Shown here: one piece after another, positions 1 to 8,180 of the stretch | Layout of the letters: each line of letters starts with the position of its first letter | Position numbering within the stretch: position 1 is the stretch's first letter | Source: Aestuariirhabdus haliotis | GTDB taxonomy: Bacteria; Pseudomonadota; Gammaproteobacteria; Pseudomonadales; Aestuariirhabdaceae | NCBI RefSeq assembly: GCF_023509475.1 | Contig: NZ_JAKSDZ010000018.1 | Coordinates: 1 to 63,762 of the forward strand | Direction of reading: 5' to 3' | Length of the DNA: 63,762 nt | Translations under genes and position numbers: made by a program | Notes under the pieces: generated by a model | Database searches by the model: none | Told to the model about the DNA's origin: nothing | Seen by the model: the letters and a program-made list of their open reading frames with translations, nothing else

Positions 1-144
1 AGGACCGCCCTACGGGGCTTTCAGGCGAACCCAGACTCTTTGTTACGCCTTTTTGAAAGGTCTAGACCTTACTGCAAAGACGTGCCGCGATTCTGAATTC
101 GCCTGAAAGCCAGAGCTCATCTGAATTAATCAGAGGTGCCTTAA
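1..144. repeat. Left partial copy of a small inverted-repeat element (MITE-like)
   Basis: Bases 1-58 are identical to 63705-63762 at the other end of the window. Bases 119-144 are the perfect reverse complement of 63581-63606, so the two ends look like the two halves of one element about 268 bp long. It has 26-bp terminal inverted repeats that begin TTAAGGCACC. Inside, an arm at 16-29 (GGCTTTCAGGCGAA) pairs perfectly with 98-111, and 58-69 is a 12-base palindrome. There is no coding capacity. The simplest reading is that assembly broke inside two copies of a dispersed element; a circular molecule is less likely given the chromosomal gene content. Confidence 0.75.
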
Positions 145-340
145 GGCTTAATGGCTCTGTTCCCGATCAGACCGTTAAAGAACCATTCAGGGCCAAAATG
201 GCGTTAACTGCGGGCTTGCCGGCATCACCGGTAGATCCCTAATAGCTGGGTATTAGCCATGCTTATAGCATTGTCGCCTATCAGGGTTCATCTTCTCGAA
301 AGAGGCTGTGGGTGTATCACTGCTGTTTGAGCAAATGGTG
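145..340. other. Non-coding stretch without a recognised feature
   Basis: This stretch lies between the terminal repeat and the mosaic hairpin repeat. Only short open frames occur, none with a convincing ribosome binding site or family resemblance. I see no tRNA, riboswitch or strong terminator in it. Confidence 0.5.
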
Positions 341-556
341 ATTGGCTTATGGATCGCTGCCGCCTTTTCTGGCTCTCACGACGGCCAACAGGGGTGTCGG
401 AAGTACCGCTTTTGCAGGAGCAAACAGCGGTCTACTTACTTATTTACCTTCGATCGCTTCCGTCATCCCTGGCTTACGCAATCCACTTACTCGTTTACCT
501 TGGATCGCTGCCGCATCCCTGGCTCACGCGATCTACTTACATCCTTGTAAGCAAAA
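341..556. repeat. Mosaic hairpin repeat, copy A
   Basis: This shares its architecture with 7429-7632. A roughly 51-base unit containing GGATCGCTGCCGC and CTGGCTCACGCGATC recurs: a diverged unit from about 350, then units from about 443 and 494. The later units can pair GATCGC with GCGATC. Between the first and second units sits a hairpin at 405-431: ACCGCT and TTTGC, tetraloop AGGA, then GCAAA and AGCGGT. The element ends with CTTACA-TCCT-TGTAAG (535-550) and an A-run that is also the T-run of the adjacent minus-strand terminator. A 63-80 codon open frame through it is not considered a gene. Confidence 0.75.
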
Positions 557-577
557 AAACCGGGCGGAGCCCGGTTT
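552..577 (-). terminator. Intrinsic terminator downstream of the DUF1329 gene
   Basis: Read on the minus strand it is AAACCGGGC-TCC-GCCCGG followed by seven T residues, a textbook Rho-independent terminator. It lies 56 bases past the stop codon of the DUF1329 gene. A second GC-rich hairpin (593-610, AGCCCGC-TTGC-GCGGGCT) lies between the stop and this terminator. Confidence 0.85.
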
Positions 578-632
578 AAACAGAGTAGGTTCAGCCCGCT
601 TGCGCGGGCTGGACTATCGTTTGGAGACGCGC

Positions 633-2003
633 TTAGCGACGACCCTCACGACGTAGAGCAGATGGGGTGTACTGCTTGGAAGAAACCTGGAAACCAAACT
701 GGTAACCCATTTTTTCTTCGTTCTGCAAACCCAATACCAGGTAGCGGCCAGACAGCAGGTCGTTCAGAGTCTCCGCTGCGTACCAGGGGGTATCGATTGG
801 GTAGTAGTGCATGTTGTACGCCTGACCCACACGCCACAGCTGACCACGACCATCGTAGTGATCAATAACAGACGCCTGCCAGGTATCCTCATCCAGATAC
901 ATCACACGCTTGGCATAGATATGACGGGCGCCTTCCTTCAGAGTACCGACCACTTCCCACACACGGTGTAGCTCGTAACGGGTATATTGAGGATCAATAT
1001 GCCCAGCTTCGATGATATCGTCGTAGGAGTGCTCCTTGGAGTACAGGTCGTAGTTGTTGTAAGGAATATACATCTCTTTCTTACCGACTATTTCCCAGTC
1101 GTAACGATCGGGGGCTCCGTTGTACATATCGAAGTTATCCGCCGTACGCAGGCCATCACTGGAAGTACCTGGACCGTCATAAGCCACCTGAGGGGCACGA
1201 CGTACACGACGCTGACCGGCATTGTAAACCCAAGCCATACGGGGCTGCTCAACCTGATCGATGGTTTCGTGGACCAGCAAGACGTTACCCGCGAGGCGCG
1301 CAGGCTCCAGTACGCGCTGCTTGAAGTAGAACAGCAGGTTACCTACATCCCCTTCGAAGTCGGTGACCTTGTTACTGAAGGTAAACTCGTCCTGGAACTT
1401 AACGGGGGTGAAAGAACCGTTGGCGGTCGGCGTTGCCTGGATGATCGTACGCTTGGTGCTACCACCGCGATAGCGCACGATATGGTTCCAGATCGCCTCT
1501 ACACCAGCCTGCGGGATCGGGAATGGCGTAGAACCGATATCGGTGTAGTTCTCCAGGCCATTGCCACCGCGTACCGTGCTGGTATTGGTCGCATTGCTAA
1601 AGGTTTGCTGCTGCACATCATCCGGAACCGTCGCCGTACGATGGCTCTTGTAGACCGGCATGCTGTAGGTTTCCGGGAAACGCTTGAACAAGGCGATCTG
1701 GCCCGGGCTCAGCTTATCGGCATACTGCTCATAGTTTTGCGCCGTAATGGTGAACTCCGGCTGCTCATCGGCAAATGGATCGGCCAGGGAGCCATCATCG
1801 AAGAAGGGGGCGTACTCACTGCGCAAACCACCTTCCCACTTGGGAATAGAACCATCGGCATTACCACCGCGCTCGGCGCCCAAAGGAGTCAGGTCGGTAT
1901 TCAGGCGCGCCGCCTCCTCAGGAGATACGGCCGCCATCACACTGGCGCTCATCAAAGTCAGCGCTACTGCACCGGCACCGATTATTTTTTTATGATTGAT
2001 CAT
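633..2003 (-). CDS. DUF1329 family protein
   Basis: A 456-residue secreted protein. It has an N-terminal signal peptide (basic MINHKK, hydrophobic stretch, cleavage probably near residue 24, VMAA) followed by a full-length DUF1329 domain. The family is periplasmic or outer-membrane associated, structurally related to lipoprotein-carrier folds, and almost always encoded beside DUF1302. Such pairs recur near hydrocarbon, ester, steroid and fatty-acid catabolism genes, so a role in moving hydrophobic substrates is likely but unproven. The start has GGAG upstream at good spacing. The gene lies 26 bases downstream of the DUF1302 gene and ends at a strong terminator, so the two form an operon. No MMPL/RND partner, often present elsewhere, is found next to it. 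Confidence 0.88.
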   Translation of the reverse strand: MINHKKIIGAGAVALTLMSASVMAAVSPEEAARLNTDLTPLGAERGGNADGSIPKWEGGLRSEYAPFFDDGSLADPFADEQPEFTITAQNYEQYADKLSPGQIALFKRFPETYSMPVYKSHRTATVPDDVQQQTFSNATNTSTVRGGNGLENYTDIGSTPFPIPQAGVEAIWNHIVRYRGGSTKRTIIQATPTANGSFTPVKFQDEFTFSNKVTDFEGDVGNLLFYFKQRVLEPARLAGNVLLVHETIDQVEQPRMAWVYNAGQRRVRRAPQVAYDGPGTSSDGLRTADNFDMYNGAPDRYDWEIVGKKEMYIPYNNYDLYSKEHSYDDIIEAGHIDPQYTRYELHRVWEVVGTLKEGARHIYAKRVMYLDEDTWQASVIDHYDGRGQLWRVGQAYNMHYYPIDTPWYAAETLNDLLSGRYLVLGLQNEEKMGYQFGFQVSSKQYTPSALRREGRR

Positions 2004-2029
2004 TATTTTTATTCTCCGTAATCCGTTTC

Positions 2030-3937
2030 TTAGAAGGTCATACCAACACTGGCCGCGAAGAAGTCACGATCCTGAGTTGTGTTGTACTTGCCATCGAAGA
2101 AATCGGTAAAGGAAACACTGGCGTTATAGGTGTTCAGGTAATCCGCACGTAAGGCAACAGAGACCGCTTTACGATCCTCGAGGAAGTTGGTGTTAGGGGA
2201 AAAACCATCAACATCGTGCTGCCAAGCCAGGGAAGGCTTCAGGTTAATACCAGCAAAAACATCGTTATATTCCCAAGTTGCACGAGCACGATAACCCCAG
2301 GAAAAATCGGTTACAAAACCTTCATCTTCACAGTAGTTGTTTTGTCCGCCACTCAGGCTAGTTGCCAAGCCATCACAAGTACTAACTCCTGGTGCCAGAA
2401 AGCCATTCAAAGGTCCTGTTCCAAAGACCGGATCTCGACCATAACGCAGGTCACTTGAATCATCTAAACCACCAACCCAATTCGCACCCACTTCACCAAC
2501 TAGCGATAACCGGCTAGCGCCCATCACCTGATCGAAGAAGTGGATCGCTGTTAACTGAGCTTGAGTCACCTCTTTACGCACATAGCCATGCACTGTTTCA
2601 CCTGGACTACCATTTATTAAGGAAACGTTCCCCAAAGCACCACCAAGATAAGCGCTAGAAGCAAGCCCAGAGAAAAGAACATCTGTAGTATTTAAGCCTA
2701 TAGGGGAATTAGGGCGATAACTCACCTCACCACTAACAGCAGTAGTTCCCAACGTTGTCGCAAAACTCAACCCATAGAGGCGAATATCCTCTGCGTACTC
2801 CATGAAATATTCTGAATTACCCGCAATAACTACCCTACCGCTAGGATCACCAATCGCATTGGCTATATCATAAACATCCTGACTTGCTCCGACACCACTA
2901 AGCACAGGAGTGCGACTATGATAGTGAATAAAGTAGGCACCAAACTCGGTATCGTTTAATTCCGGCACATACCAACGAAGAGCGGCTCCCCATTGCCCAC
3001 TGTCACTGGGTTCATCGTTTTTAACTCTAGGAACGATTGTACCTTCGGCACCACCACTAATGCTGTAATCACCCGTTAATCCTAAACCACCGGCAGTAGC
3101 TGCAATACCCGCATTAAGAGCAGCAACATCAGCATCTGTTAATGGCGCTAGTACTGTTAAATTATCATTACAGCCTTGGGCCGCCACATCGGGCCCAGAG
3201 AAGAAAGTACCACAGTTGTCCAGCGTGGTGGGTTCCCATTCAAACTGATAAAAGGCTTCAAAACTCAGGTTATCGGTAATTCCCTGCTGCACATAGAGCA
3301 TAGGTACGGGCATCAACCCTTCCTTGATTTCGGCGCCGGGCTTACGGAAGGCCGAAACATCGACAGGGTTGATACTATTGATAGAGTTTTGAATAAAAGT
3401 TGATTCACCCCAGCTAACCACCTGATTACCCAAGCGCACACTACCGGGCTGCTCTAAAAACTCATAGTTGTGCCATGCATAATAATCCAGGAATTCGGCA
3501 CCTTTGGTTTGCGCCAGGCTGCGACGGCCCTTGTCGCTGATATTTTTAAATTCGGTATCGCGACGCTGCTCAAAGTCATACCAATATTTGCCTCGAACAA
3601 AAACACCGCTGTCGCCGTAGGTTAGCTCCAGATCATGAATACCCTTGACCACCTCGGATACACGCTGGCCCTTTTTATAGTTCAGGTGGTTATCGTCAGT
3701 GGTTTGCGACAGACCCGCACCACCATTGTTGGCACCGATATAATCCTTATCCGGATTGGACGCCGCCCAAGTAATACCGTAAGAAATATTGGAGTCGAAG
3801 GTACCTTCGATCTCGCCATCCATCAGTTCAAAACTAACTGCTTGGGCCTGGGTCGACAGCACCGCTGCAGTCACCGCCGCCGCCAGCGGAAGGCGGGCTA
3901 CCTGGTGCCAGGCGCGTGAGGAATTACGCATACTCAT
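2030..3937 (-). CDS. DUF1302 family outer-membrane protein
   Basis: A 635-residue protein with a signal peptide (AAAVTAAVLSTQAQA, cleavage near residue 33) and a DUF1302 domain over the whole mature length. The family is predicted to be an outer-membrane beta barrel related to fatty-acid/aromatic porins. The C-terminus ends in the alternating pattern and final aromatic residue (SVGMTF) typical of barrel insertion. It is the first gene of the DUF1302-DUF1329 operon. Base composition is uneven: roughly 2300-3170 (surface loops in the middle of the barrel) is visibly richer in A/T than the two ends. That may reflect loop diversification or recombination. GGAG lies nine bases before the ATG. Confidence 0.87.
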   Translation of the reverse strand: MSMRNSSRAWHQVARLPLAAAVTAAVLSTQAQAVSFELMDGEIEGTFDSNISYGITWAASNPDKDYIGANNGGAGLSQTTDDNHLNYKKGQRVSEVVKGIHDLELTYGDSGVFVRGKYWYDFEQRRDTEFKNISDKGRRSLAQTKGAEFLDYYAWHNYEFLEQPGSVRLGNQVVSWGESTFIQNSINSINPVDVSAFRKPGAEIKEGLMPVPMLYVQQGITDNLSFEAFYQFEWEPTTLDNCGTFFSGPDVAAQGCNDNLTVLAPLTDADVAALNAGIAATAGGLGLTGDYSISGGAEGTIVPRVKNDEPSDSGQWGAALRWYVPELNDTEFGAYFIHYHSRTPVLSGVGASQDVYDIANAIGDPSGRVVIAGNSEYFMEYAEDIRLYGLSFATTLGTTAVSGEVSYRPNSPIGLNTTDVLFSGLASSAYLGGALGNVSLINGSPGETVHGYVRKEVTQAQLTAIHFFDQVMGASRLSLVGEVGANWVGGLDDSSDLRYGRDPVFGTGPLNGFLAPGVSTCDGLATSLSGGQNNYCEDEGFVTDFSWGYRARATWEYNDVFAGINLKPSLAWQHDVDGFSPNTNFLEDRKAVSVALRADYLNTYNASVSFTDFFDGKYNTTQDRDFFAASVGMTF

Positions 3938-4164
3938 TGGACACTACTCCATTTGTTTTTATGATTGTTGTCATGGTTGTTATTAAGGCGTTTTTCGCCT
4001 CTTTTATTGTTATAAAATGCAGCTATTGAAAGCCGATCTCGACGTTCGATAACCTTTAATCTGAGATCCCTCCCCTATTGTGCTCCCACTATAGACCTTC
4101 AGGTTTGGCCAATTAATCATCCTAAAGAGTGAAAACCACCGCCAATTGAAAAAACCGCCATAAA
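3938..4164. other. Upstream region of the DUF1302 operon
   Basis: This A/T-rich stretch separates the acyl-CoA ligase stop from the DUF1302 start, both on the minus strand. It contains a small hairpin (GGCG-AAAAA-CGCC near 3986-3999 on the minus strand) in the 5' leader and a TTTATAAC box nearby. I could not define a convincing promoter. There is no T-rich terminator after the ligase, so read-through is possible. Confidence 0.4.
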
Positions 4165-5853
4165 TCACACCGAAGACAGGAAGGCACCATCACCTTTCAG
4201 GTACTCGGCATAGTCGGCACGAATCTGCTTTTTGTTGAGTTTGCCGACGCTGGTCTTGGGGATCGACTCCACCACAGCCACCTGGGTTGGAATCGCCCAT
4301 TTGTTAATACGCCCCTCCTCGACATAGCGCTTGAGGTGATCCTTGATGCTCGCCGCATCAACCTCTTCGCCCGGATGGACCACCACCAGCGCAAAGGGGC
4401 GCTCATCCCACTGGGGATCGGGCACTCCGACCACGGCCACTTCGGAAATGGCCGGATGCAGGCTCATCAAACCTTCCAGATCGAGAGAAGAGATCCACTC
4501 ACCGCCGGTTTTAATGACATCCTTGATACGGTCACGAATCCGGACCGTACCCAACTCATCGATAGTGGCAACGTCACCGGTGTGCAACCAACCATTGGCC
4601 CAAAGCTCTTCGCTCTTTTCCGGCTCCTTAAAGTAGCCCTGAGTCAGCCAGGGTGCGCGGGCGACAATCTCCCCCACAGACTCACCATCATGGGGTTGGA
4701 CATTGCCTTCCGCGTCAACCACTTCCAGCTGCACCAGGGGCACAGGGATACCGGCGGCGATACGATAGTCAATCTGCTGATCGTCGGTCAGCTCTTCACG
4801 TAATGTCTCGGTGACATAGGCGCCGCAGAGCAACGGGCAGGTTTCCGACATGCCGTAGGCGGCGGATAATTGCACGCCTTTATTGAGCGCTGCCAAGGCC
4901 AAGCCTTTATTCAGGGCCGAGCCACCAATCAACACTTTCCAGCCATCGAAGTTGGCTTGCTGGGCGCGGGAGCAACCCAGGATCATCTGAATAATGGCCG
5001 GCACGCAGTGGGAATAGGTCACCCCTTCACGCTGTTGCAGATCCACCAGCAAGTCCGGCTCGTAACGCCCCGGATAAACCTGCTTGACACCCAACATGGT
5101 TGCCACATAGGGCACCCCCCAGGCGTGGACATGAAACATCGGCGTGACCGGCATATAGACATCATCCGAATTCATCAGTGGCGAGCGACCTAAAGCGCCA
5201 AGGGTCGCCGTTTCTACCAAGGTATGAAGCACCAGTTGGCGATGGGTAAAGTAAACCCCCTTGGGATTACCGGTGGTGCCAGTAGTATAAAAGGTGGTGG
5301 CAACACTGTTTTCGTCAAAATCGGGGAAATCACAATGGGGCGCTTGTTGCGCCAACAGGGCTTCGTATTCACCCACAAAGGGCAAACCTGTTGGAGGGCT
5401 TGCGCCTTCGCTATCGCTGATCAGCATATAGCTTTCGACGGTCTCGAACTGGGACTGCATTCCCTCTAGCAGAGGAAGGAATTCATCATTCACCAGAATC
5501 ATCTTGTCTTCGGCGTGGTTAACGGTGTAGATAATCTGGTCCGGTGACAGGCGCACATTGATGGTGTGGATGATCGCGCCGATCATGGGAATAGCAAACA
5601 TCGCCTCCAGATAACGGTGGCTGTCCCATTCCATCACCGCCACCACATCACCCGGTCCTATACCGGATGCCTTCAGGGCGTTGGCAAGACGGCAGATGCG
5701 TTCGTTCAATGTTTTATAGTCGTAGCGCACCTGATCACGATAGACAATCTCACGCCCCGCCTCGTAGCGACGACCGGATAGCAACAACTGCTTGATTAAT
5801 AAGGGGTAGGGATAGGCGGAGGGAGTTGGCTCAAGGACACGGGTTTGGGTCAT
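4165..5853 (-). CDS. Fatty acyl-CoA ligase (AMP-binding, AlkK/FadD type)
   Basis: Activates a medium- or long-chain fatty acid to its CoA thioester with ATP, the entry step of beta-oxidation. It is an ANL-superfamily enzyme of 562 residues. The AMP-binding motif is YTTGTTGNPKGV, the A5 region is YGMSETCP, the A7 motif is WLHTGDVA, and the C-terminal catalytic lysine lies in PKTSVGKLNKKQIR. The frame is open to 6057, but the upstream 68 codons include a run of asparagines. The ATG at 5853 has AAGAG seven bases upstream and fits family N-termini, so it is preferred. The thiolase gene is divergent 283 bases away, a usual pairing for fatty-acid catabolism. Chain-length preference cannot be read from sequence. 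Confidence 0.9.
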   Translation of the reverse strand: MTQTRVLEPTPSAYPYPLLIKQLLLSGRRYEAGREIVYRDQVRYDYKTLNERICRLANALKASGIGPGDVVAVMEWDSHRYLEAMFAIPMIGAIIHTINVRLSPDQIIYTVNHAEDKMILVNDEFLPLLEGMQSQFETVESYMLISDSEGASPPTGLPFVGEYEALLAQQAPHCDFPDFDENSVATTFYTTGTTGNPKGVYFTHRQLVLHTLVETATLGALGRSPLMNSDDVYMPVTPMFHVHAWGVPYVATMLGVKQVYPGRYEPDLLVDLQQREGVTYSHCVPAIIQMILGCSRAQQANFDGWKVLIGGSALNKGLALAALNKGVQLSAAYGMSETCPLLCGAYVTETLREELTDDQQIDYRIAAGIPVPLVQLEVVDAEGNVQPHDGESVGEIVARAPWLTQGYFKEPEKSEELWANGWLHTGDVATIDELGTVRIRDRIKDVIKTGGEWISSLDLEGLMSLHPAISEVAVVGVPDPQWDERPFALVVVHPGEEVDAASIKDHLKRYVEEGRINKWAIPTQVAVVESIPKTSVGKLNKKQIRADYAEYLKGDGAFLSSV

Positions 5854-6136
5854 AGGTTTGCTCTTATTGTTGTTATTACTTACGCGGCCACCGGACTCTG
5901 CCAGTTTCCAAGCCAAGCTTTGCGCTACAGGTTTGACTCTAATGACATCACTATATCCAGCGCCCCCTTTCCTCCCTATCGCCATAAAGTATGATTTTCG
6001 AACCGCAAGGAATGATTCAAAACCGGAAGCGGGCCAATTTTGATACCATAGACTCATCCCTGTACCGCCACTAATAACATCGGGCCAACCCCGAGCATGG
6101 TGCAGCCTTTCTCAATACAATTCAGGAGCAAACAAG

Positions 6137-7318
6137 ATGTCAGATGATTGCGTAGTCATTGTCAGCGGGGCACGTACCCCTATGGGTGGTTTTCAGGGCA
6201 GTTTGGCGAGCGTCAGCGCACCAGAATTGGGCTCTATCGCGATTGCCGAGGCGGTCAGCCGCGCCGGAGTTGATGCCAACGATGTACAGGAAGTGATTAT
6301 GGGTTGCGTGCTACCGGCCGGCCTGAAGCAGGGCCCCGCCCGACAGGCATCTTTGAAGGCTGGTCTACCCGAAGCAACCGGCTGCACCACCATCAACAAG
6401 CTTTGCGGTTCGGGCATGAAAGCCACCATGCTGGCTCACGACCTGATCAAAGCGGGCACGAACAACATTATGGTCGCTGGCGGCATGGAGAGCATGAGCA
6501 ATGCACCCTACGTACTACCCAAGGTTCGCGATGGTTTGCGTATGGGCCACGGCGAGGTCAAAGACCATATGTTCCTGGATGGCCTGGAGGACGCCGAAAC
6601 AGGTCGCTTGATGGGCTCCTTCGCCCAGGAAGTAGCTGACCGTTACAGCATCACCCGGGAAGAGATGGATGCCTTTGCCATCGAGTCCCTTCAGCGAGCT
6701 CAGCGTGCCATTGATGCCGGCGACCTCAAGGCCGAGATTGTTCCCGTGACCGTAAAAAGCCGCAAAACTGAAACCGTCGTGGCTGACGACGAACAACCTC
6801 ACAACGCCAATATCGGCAAAATCCCTCAGCTGCGACCCGCCTTTGCCAAAGATGGCTCCATTACCGCAGCCAATTCCAGCTCCATCTCCGACGGTGCTTC
6901 GGCGCTGGTGTTGATGCTCGAATCGGAAGCCAAGCAACGCGGCCTGAAGCCTTTGGCCCGTATCGTTGGGCACAGCACCCATTCCCAGCACCCATCAGAG
7001 TTTACCATTGCCCCGGTTGGCGCCATGGAGAAGCTGTTTACCAAAACCGGCTGGAGCAAAGCGGATGTTGATCTGTTTGAGATCAACGAAGCCTTCGCCA
7101 TGGTCACCATGCTGGCAATGCGGGAACATGGGCTTGATCACAGCAAGGTTAACGTCAACGGCGGTGCTTGCGCCCAGGGCCATCCGGTGGGATCGACCGG
7201 CTCACGCATTATCATCAGCCTGATTTACGCACTGAAACAACAGGGTAAAAAGCGTGGTGTGGCCTCGTTGTGTATCGGCGGCGGAGAAGCTACCGCAATG
7301 GCCATCGAGCTCGTATAA
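6137..7318 (+). CDS. Acetyl-CoA C-acyltransferase (thiolase)
   Basis: A 393-residue type II thiolase that condenses or cleaves acetoacetyl-CoA or longer 3-ketoacyl-CoA. The catalytic residues are visible: nucleophile Cys in INKLCGSGMKA (about residue 90), the NEAFA motif, His in GACAQGHPVG, and the second Cys in CIGGGEA near the C-terminus. Length matches the family exactly. AGGAG lies eight bases before the ATG. It diverges from a fatty acyl-CoA ligase gene. The general architecture resembles AtoB/PhaA enzymes; without a linked phaB/phaC or fadB, a degradative role is more likely than polyhydroxyalkanoate synthesis, but this is inference. Confidence 0.92.
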   Translation: MSDDCVVIVSGARTPMGGFQGSLASVSAPELGSIAIAEAVSRAGVDANDVQEVIMGCVLPAGLKQGPARQASLKAGLPEATGCTTINKLCGSGMKATMLAHDLIKAGTNNIMVAGGMESMSNAPYVLPKVRDGLRMGHGEVKDHMFLDGLEDAETGRLMGSFAQEVADRYSITREEMDAFAIESLQRAQRAIDAGDLKAEIVPVTVKSRKTETVVADDEQPHNANIGKIPQLRPAFAKDGSITAANSSSISDGASALVLMLESEAKQRGLKPLARIVGHSTHSQHPSEFTIAPVGAMEKLFTKTGWSKADVDLFEINEAFAMVTMLAMREHGLDHSKVNVNGGACAQGHPVGSTGSRIIISLIYALKQQGKKRGVASLCIGGGEATAMAIELV

Positions 7319-7334
7319 GGTTTCGGCCTAGACA

Positions 7335-7358
7335 ATGGCTGACAGGGACGTCAGCCAT
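7335..7358. repeat. Palindrome with AGGGAC loop
   Basis: A perfect 9-bp stem (ATGGCTGAC with GTCAGCCAT) encloses the loop AGGGAC. The same GAC-AGGGAC-GTC core occurs at 7515-7526 inside the mosaic repeat with a different outer stem. It lies 17 bases after the thiolase stop and lacks a T-run, so it looks like a REP-like palindrome or mRNA 3'-end stabiliser and not an intrinsic terminator. Confidence 0.6.
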
Positions 7359-7428
7359 AAGGTTCTCGGCGCATCTTACCGAAACGTGGCTGCCATCCTT
7401 ACCTGATTCGGTCTGATTACTTCTGTTC

Positions 7429-7632
7429 TGGACTGCTACCGGCTTTCCTGATTCACGCAACTTGCTTACTTTTACCCTGGATCGTTACCGCCGCCTGTGG
7501 CTCACGCGACGACCGACAGGGACGTCGGAAGTATCGGTTTTGCAGGAGCAAAAAGCGATCTACTTATATCTACCTTGGATCGCTGCTGCCCTCCCTGGCT
7601 CACGCGATCTACTTACATCCTGTAAGCAAAAA
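7429..7632. repeat. Mosaic hairpin repeat, copy B
   Basis: Second copy of the element at 341-556. A degenerate unit (7429-7470) is followed by a unit from 7471 that leads into a hairpin CCGAC-AGGGAC-GTCGG (7513-7528). Then comes a hairpin TTTTGC-AGGA-GCAAAA (7538-7553) flanked by ATCG/CGAT, then a full unit, and CTTACA-TCC-TGTAAG leading into an A-run. Relative to copy A, the outer stem changes C-G (406/430) to T-A (7534/7558), a compensatory change. The repeat abuts the terminator of the tRNA operon. Confidence 0.75.
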
Positions 7633-7660
7633 AAAAGGAACCGCGTGGCGGTTCCTTTTC
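7628..7660 (-). terminator. Intrinsic terminator of the tRNA operon (probably bidirectional)
   Basis: The stem GGAACCGC-GTG-GCGGTTCC (7637-7655) is flanked by nine or more A on the left and TTTT on the right. On the minus strand it follows tRNA-Lys and has a long T-run. On the plus strand it could end thiolase transcripts. Confidence 0.85.
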
Positions 7661-7664
7661 TATA

Positions 7665-7740
7665 TGGTGGGTCGTGGGCGACTCGAACGCCCGACCAATT
7701 GGTTAAAAGCCAACTGCTCTACCAACTGAGCTAACGACCC
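7665..7740 (-). tRNA. tRNA-Lys (anticodon UUU)
   Basis: 76 bases including encoded CCA. The acceptor pairs GGGTCGT with ACGACCC. The D-loop has GCTCAGTTGGTAGAGC, the anticodon loop reads CTTTTAA (TTT anticodon), and the T-arm has GTTCGAGTC. It is the last of three tRNAs transcribed together on the minus strand. Confidence 0.97.
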
Positions 7741-7746
7741 GAAAAA

Positions 7747-7823
7747 TGGTCGGGGTAGAGAGATTCGAACTCCCGACATCCTGCTCCCAAAGCAGGCGCG
7801 CTACCAGACTGCGCTATACCCCG
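7747..7823 (-). tRNA. tRNA-Pro (anticodon UGG)
   Basis: 77 bases including CCA. The acceptor begins CGGGGTA and pairs with TACCCCG. The anticodon loop contains TTTGGGA (TGG anticodon), and the T-arm has GTTCGAATC. It is separated by only six bases from tRNA-Lys and three from tRNA-Asn. Confidence 0.97.
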
Positions 7824-7826
7824 AAA

Positions 7827-7902
7827 TGGCTCCCCGAGCTGGACTCGAACCAGCGACCCAATGATTAACAGTCATTTGCTCTACCAACTGAGCTATCGGG
7901 GA
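7827..7902 (-). tRNA. tRNA-Asn (anticodon GUU)
   Basis: 76 bases including CCA. The acceptor TCCCCGA pairs with TCGGGGA, the anticodon loop reads CTGTTAA (GTT anticodon), and the T-arm has GTTCGAGTC. It is the first gene of the Asn-Pro-Lys operon and lies directly downstream of a strong promoter. Confidence 0.97.
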
Positions 7903-7950
7903 ACTACACAAGACTTCCGGCCCCATAAATGGGTCACCCTCAACCTTGGA

Positions 7951-7984
7951 GCGCGCATATTACCTTAGCCAGCTCGAGAGTCAA
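7951..7984 (-). promoter_or_regulatory. Sigma-70 promoter of the tRNA operon with GC-rich discriminator
   Basis: On the minus strand TTGACT (7979-7984) is separated by 16 bases from TAATAT (7957-7962), followed at once by GCGCGC. This -35/-10 pair with a G/C-rich discriminator is the usual form of stable-RNA promoters under stringent control. Transcription would begin about 45 bases before tRNA-Asn. Confidence 0.85.
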
Positions 7985-8150
7985 CCCCTTTACCAGGCAT
8001 TCTCACGGAGATTCTTCCCCCATCCTCCAGCTAGACCTTTATCTCATGGATGTTCGATAAAAGTTGGCTAGAGCCTTGGATTATTAAGGCATATACTGGC
8101 GCAAATGGTTCTGCATCGCAGCAGGCAGGCCGTTACGAGGGAGCTTTATA
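7985..8150. other. Intergenic region upstream of the DUF1631 gene
   Basis: This is the space between the tRNA promoter and the leader ORF. A TATACT box at 8092-8097 could be a -10 element for the DUF1631 transcript, but no good -35 hexamer is found at 16-18 bases. No gene or repeat is seen. Confidence 0.4.
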
Positions 8151-8180
8151 ATGAACTACTATAAAAAAAGAGACTTTTGA
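8151..8180 (+). CDS. Possible nine-codon leader peptide upstream of DUF1631
   Basis: ATG at 8151 is preceded at seven bases by a near-ideal Shine-Dalgarno (GAGGGAG, 8137-8143). It encodes MNYYKKRDF and stops at TGA (8178-8180). The stop lies at the end of the left arm of a 9-bp hairpin (8170-8178 with 8185-8193), so a terminating ribosome would melt that hairpin. The next start, for the DUF1631 protein, is 33 bases on. This is the geometry of translational-attenuation leaders, but no amino-acid bias reveals a ligand. It could be a chance open frame. Confidence 0.4.
   Translation: MNYYKKRDF

Noticed and set aside
341-556. CRISPR array
   Set aside because: The tandem units are about 51 bases, diverged, and lack the alternation of constant repeats and unique spacers; no cas gene is present.
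308-656. Short overlapping open frames in the left repeat region, and a 90-codon frame at 7462-7734
   Set aside because: They read through the hairpin repeat in different frames (the second also through tRNA-Lys) and have no ribosome binding site. Similarity between them only reflects the DNA repeat.
987-2021. 344-codon open frame antisense to the DUF1329 gene
   Set aside because: Shadow frame caused by codon bias of the real gene, which has a signal peptide and family match.
5854-6057. N-terminal extension of the first acyl-CoA ligase
   Set aside because: The added codons include a run of Asn and are unlike the family; the internal ATG at 5853 has a good ribosome binding site.
7665-7902. 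tRNA cluster as an integration site for a mobile island
   Set aside because: No integrase, no direct repeat of a tRNA 3' end and no cargo are visible next to the three tRNAs.
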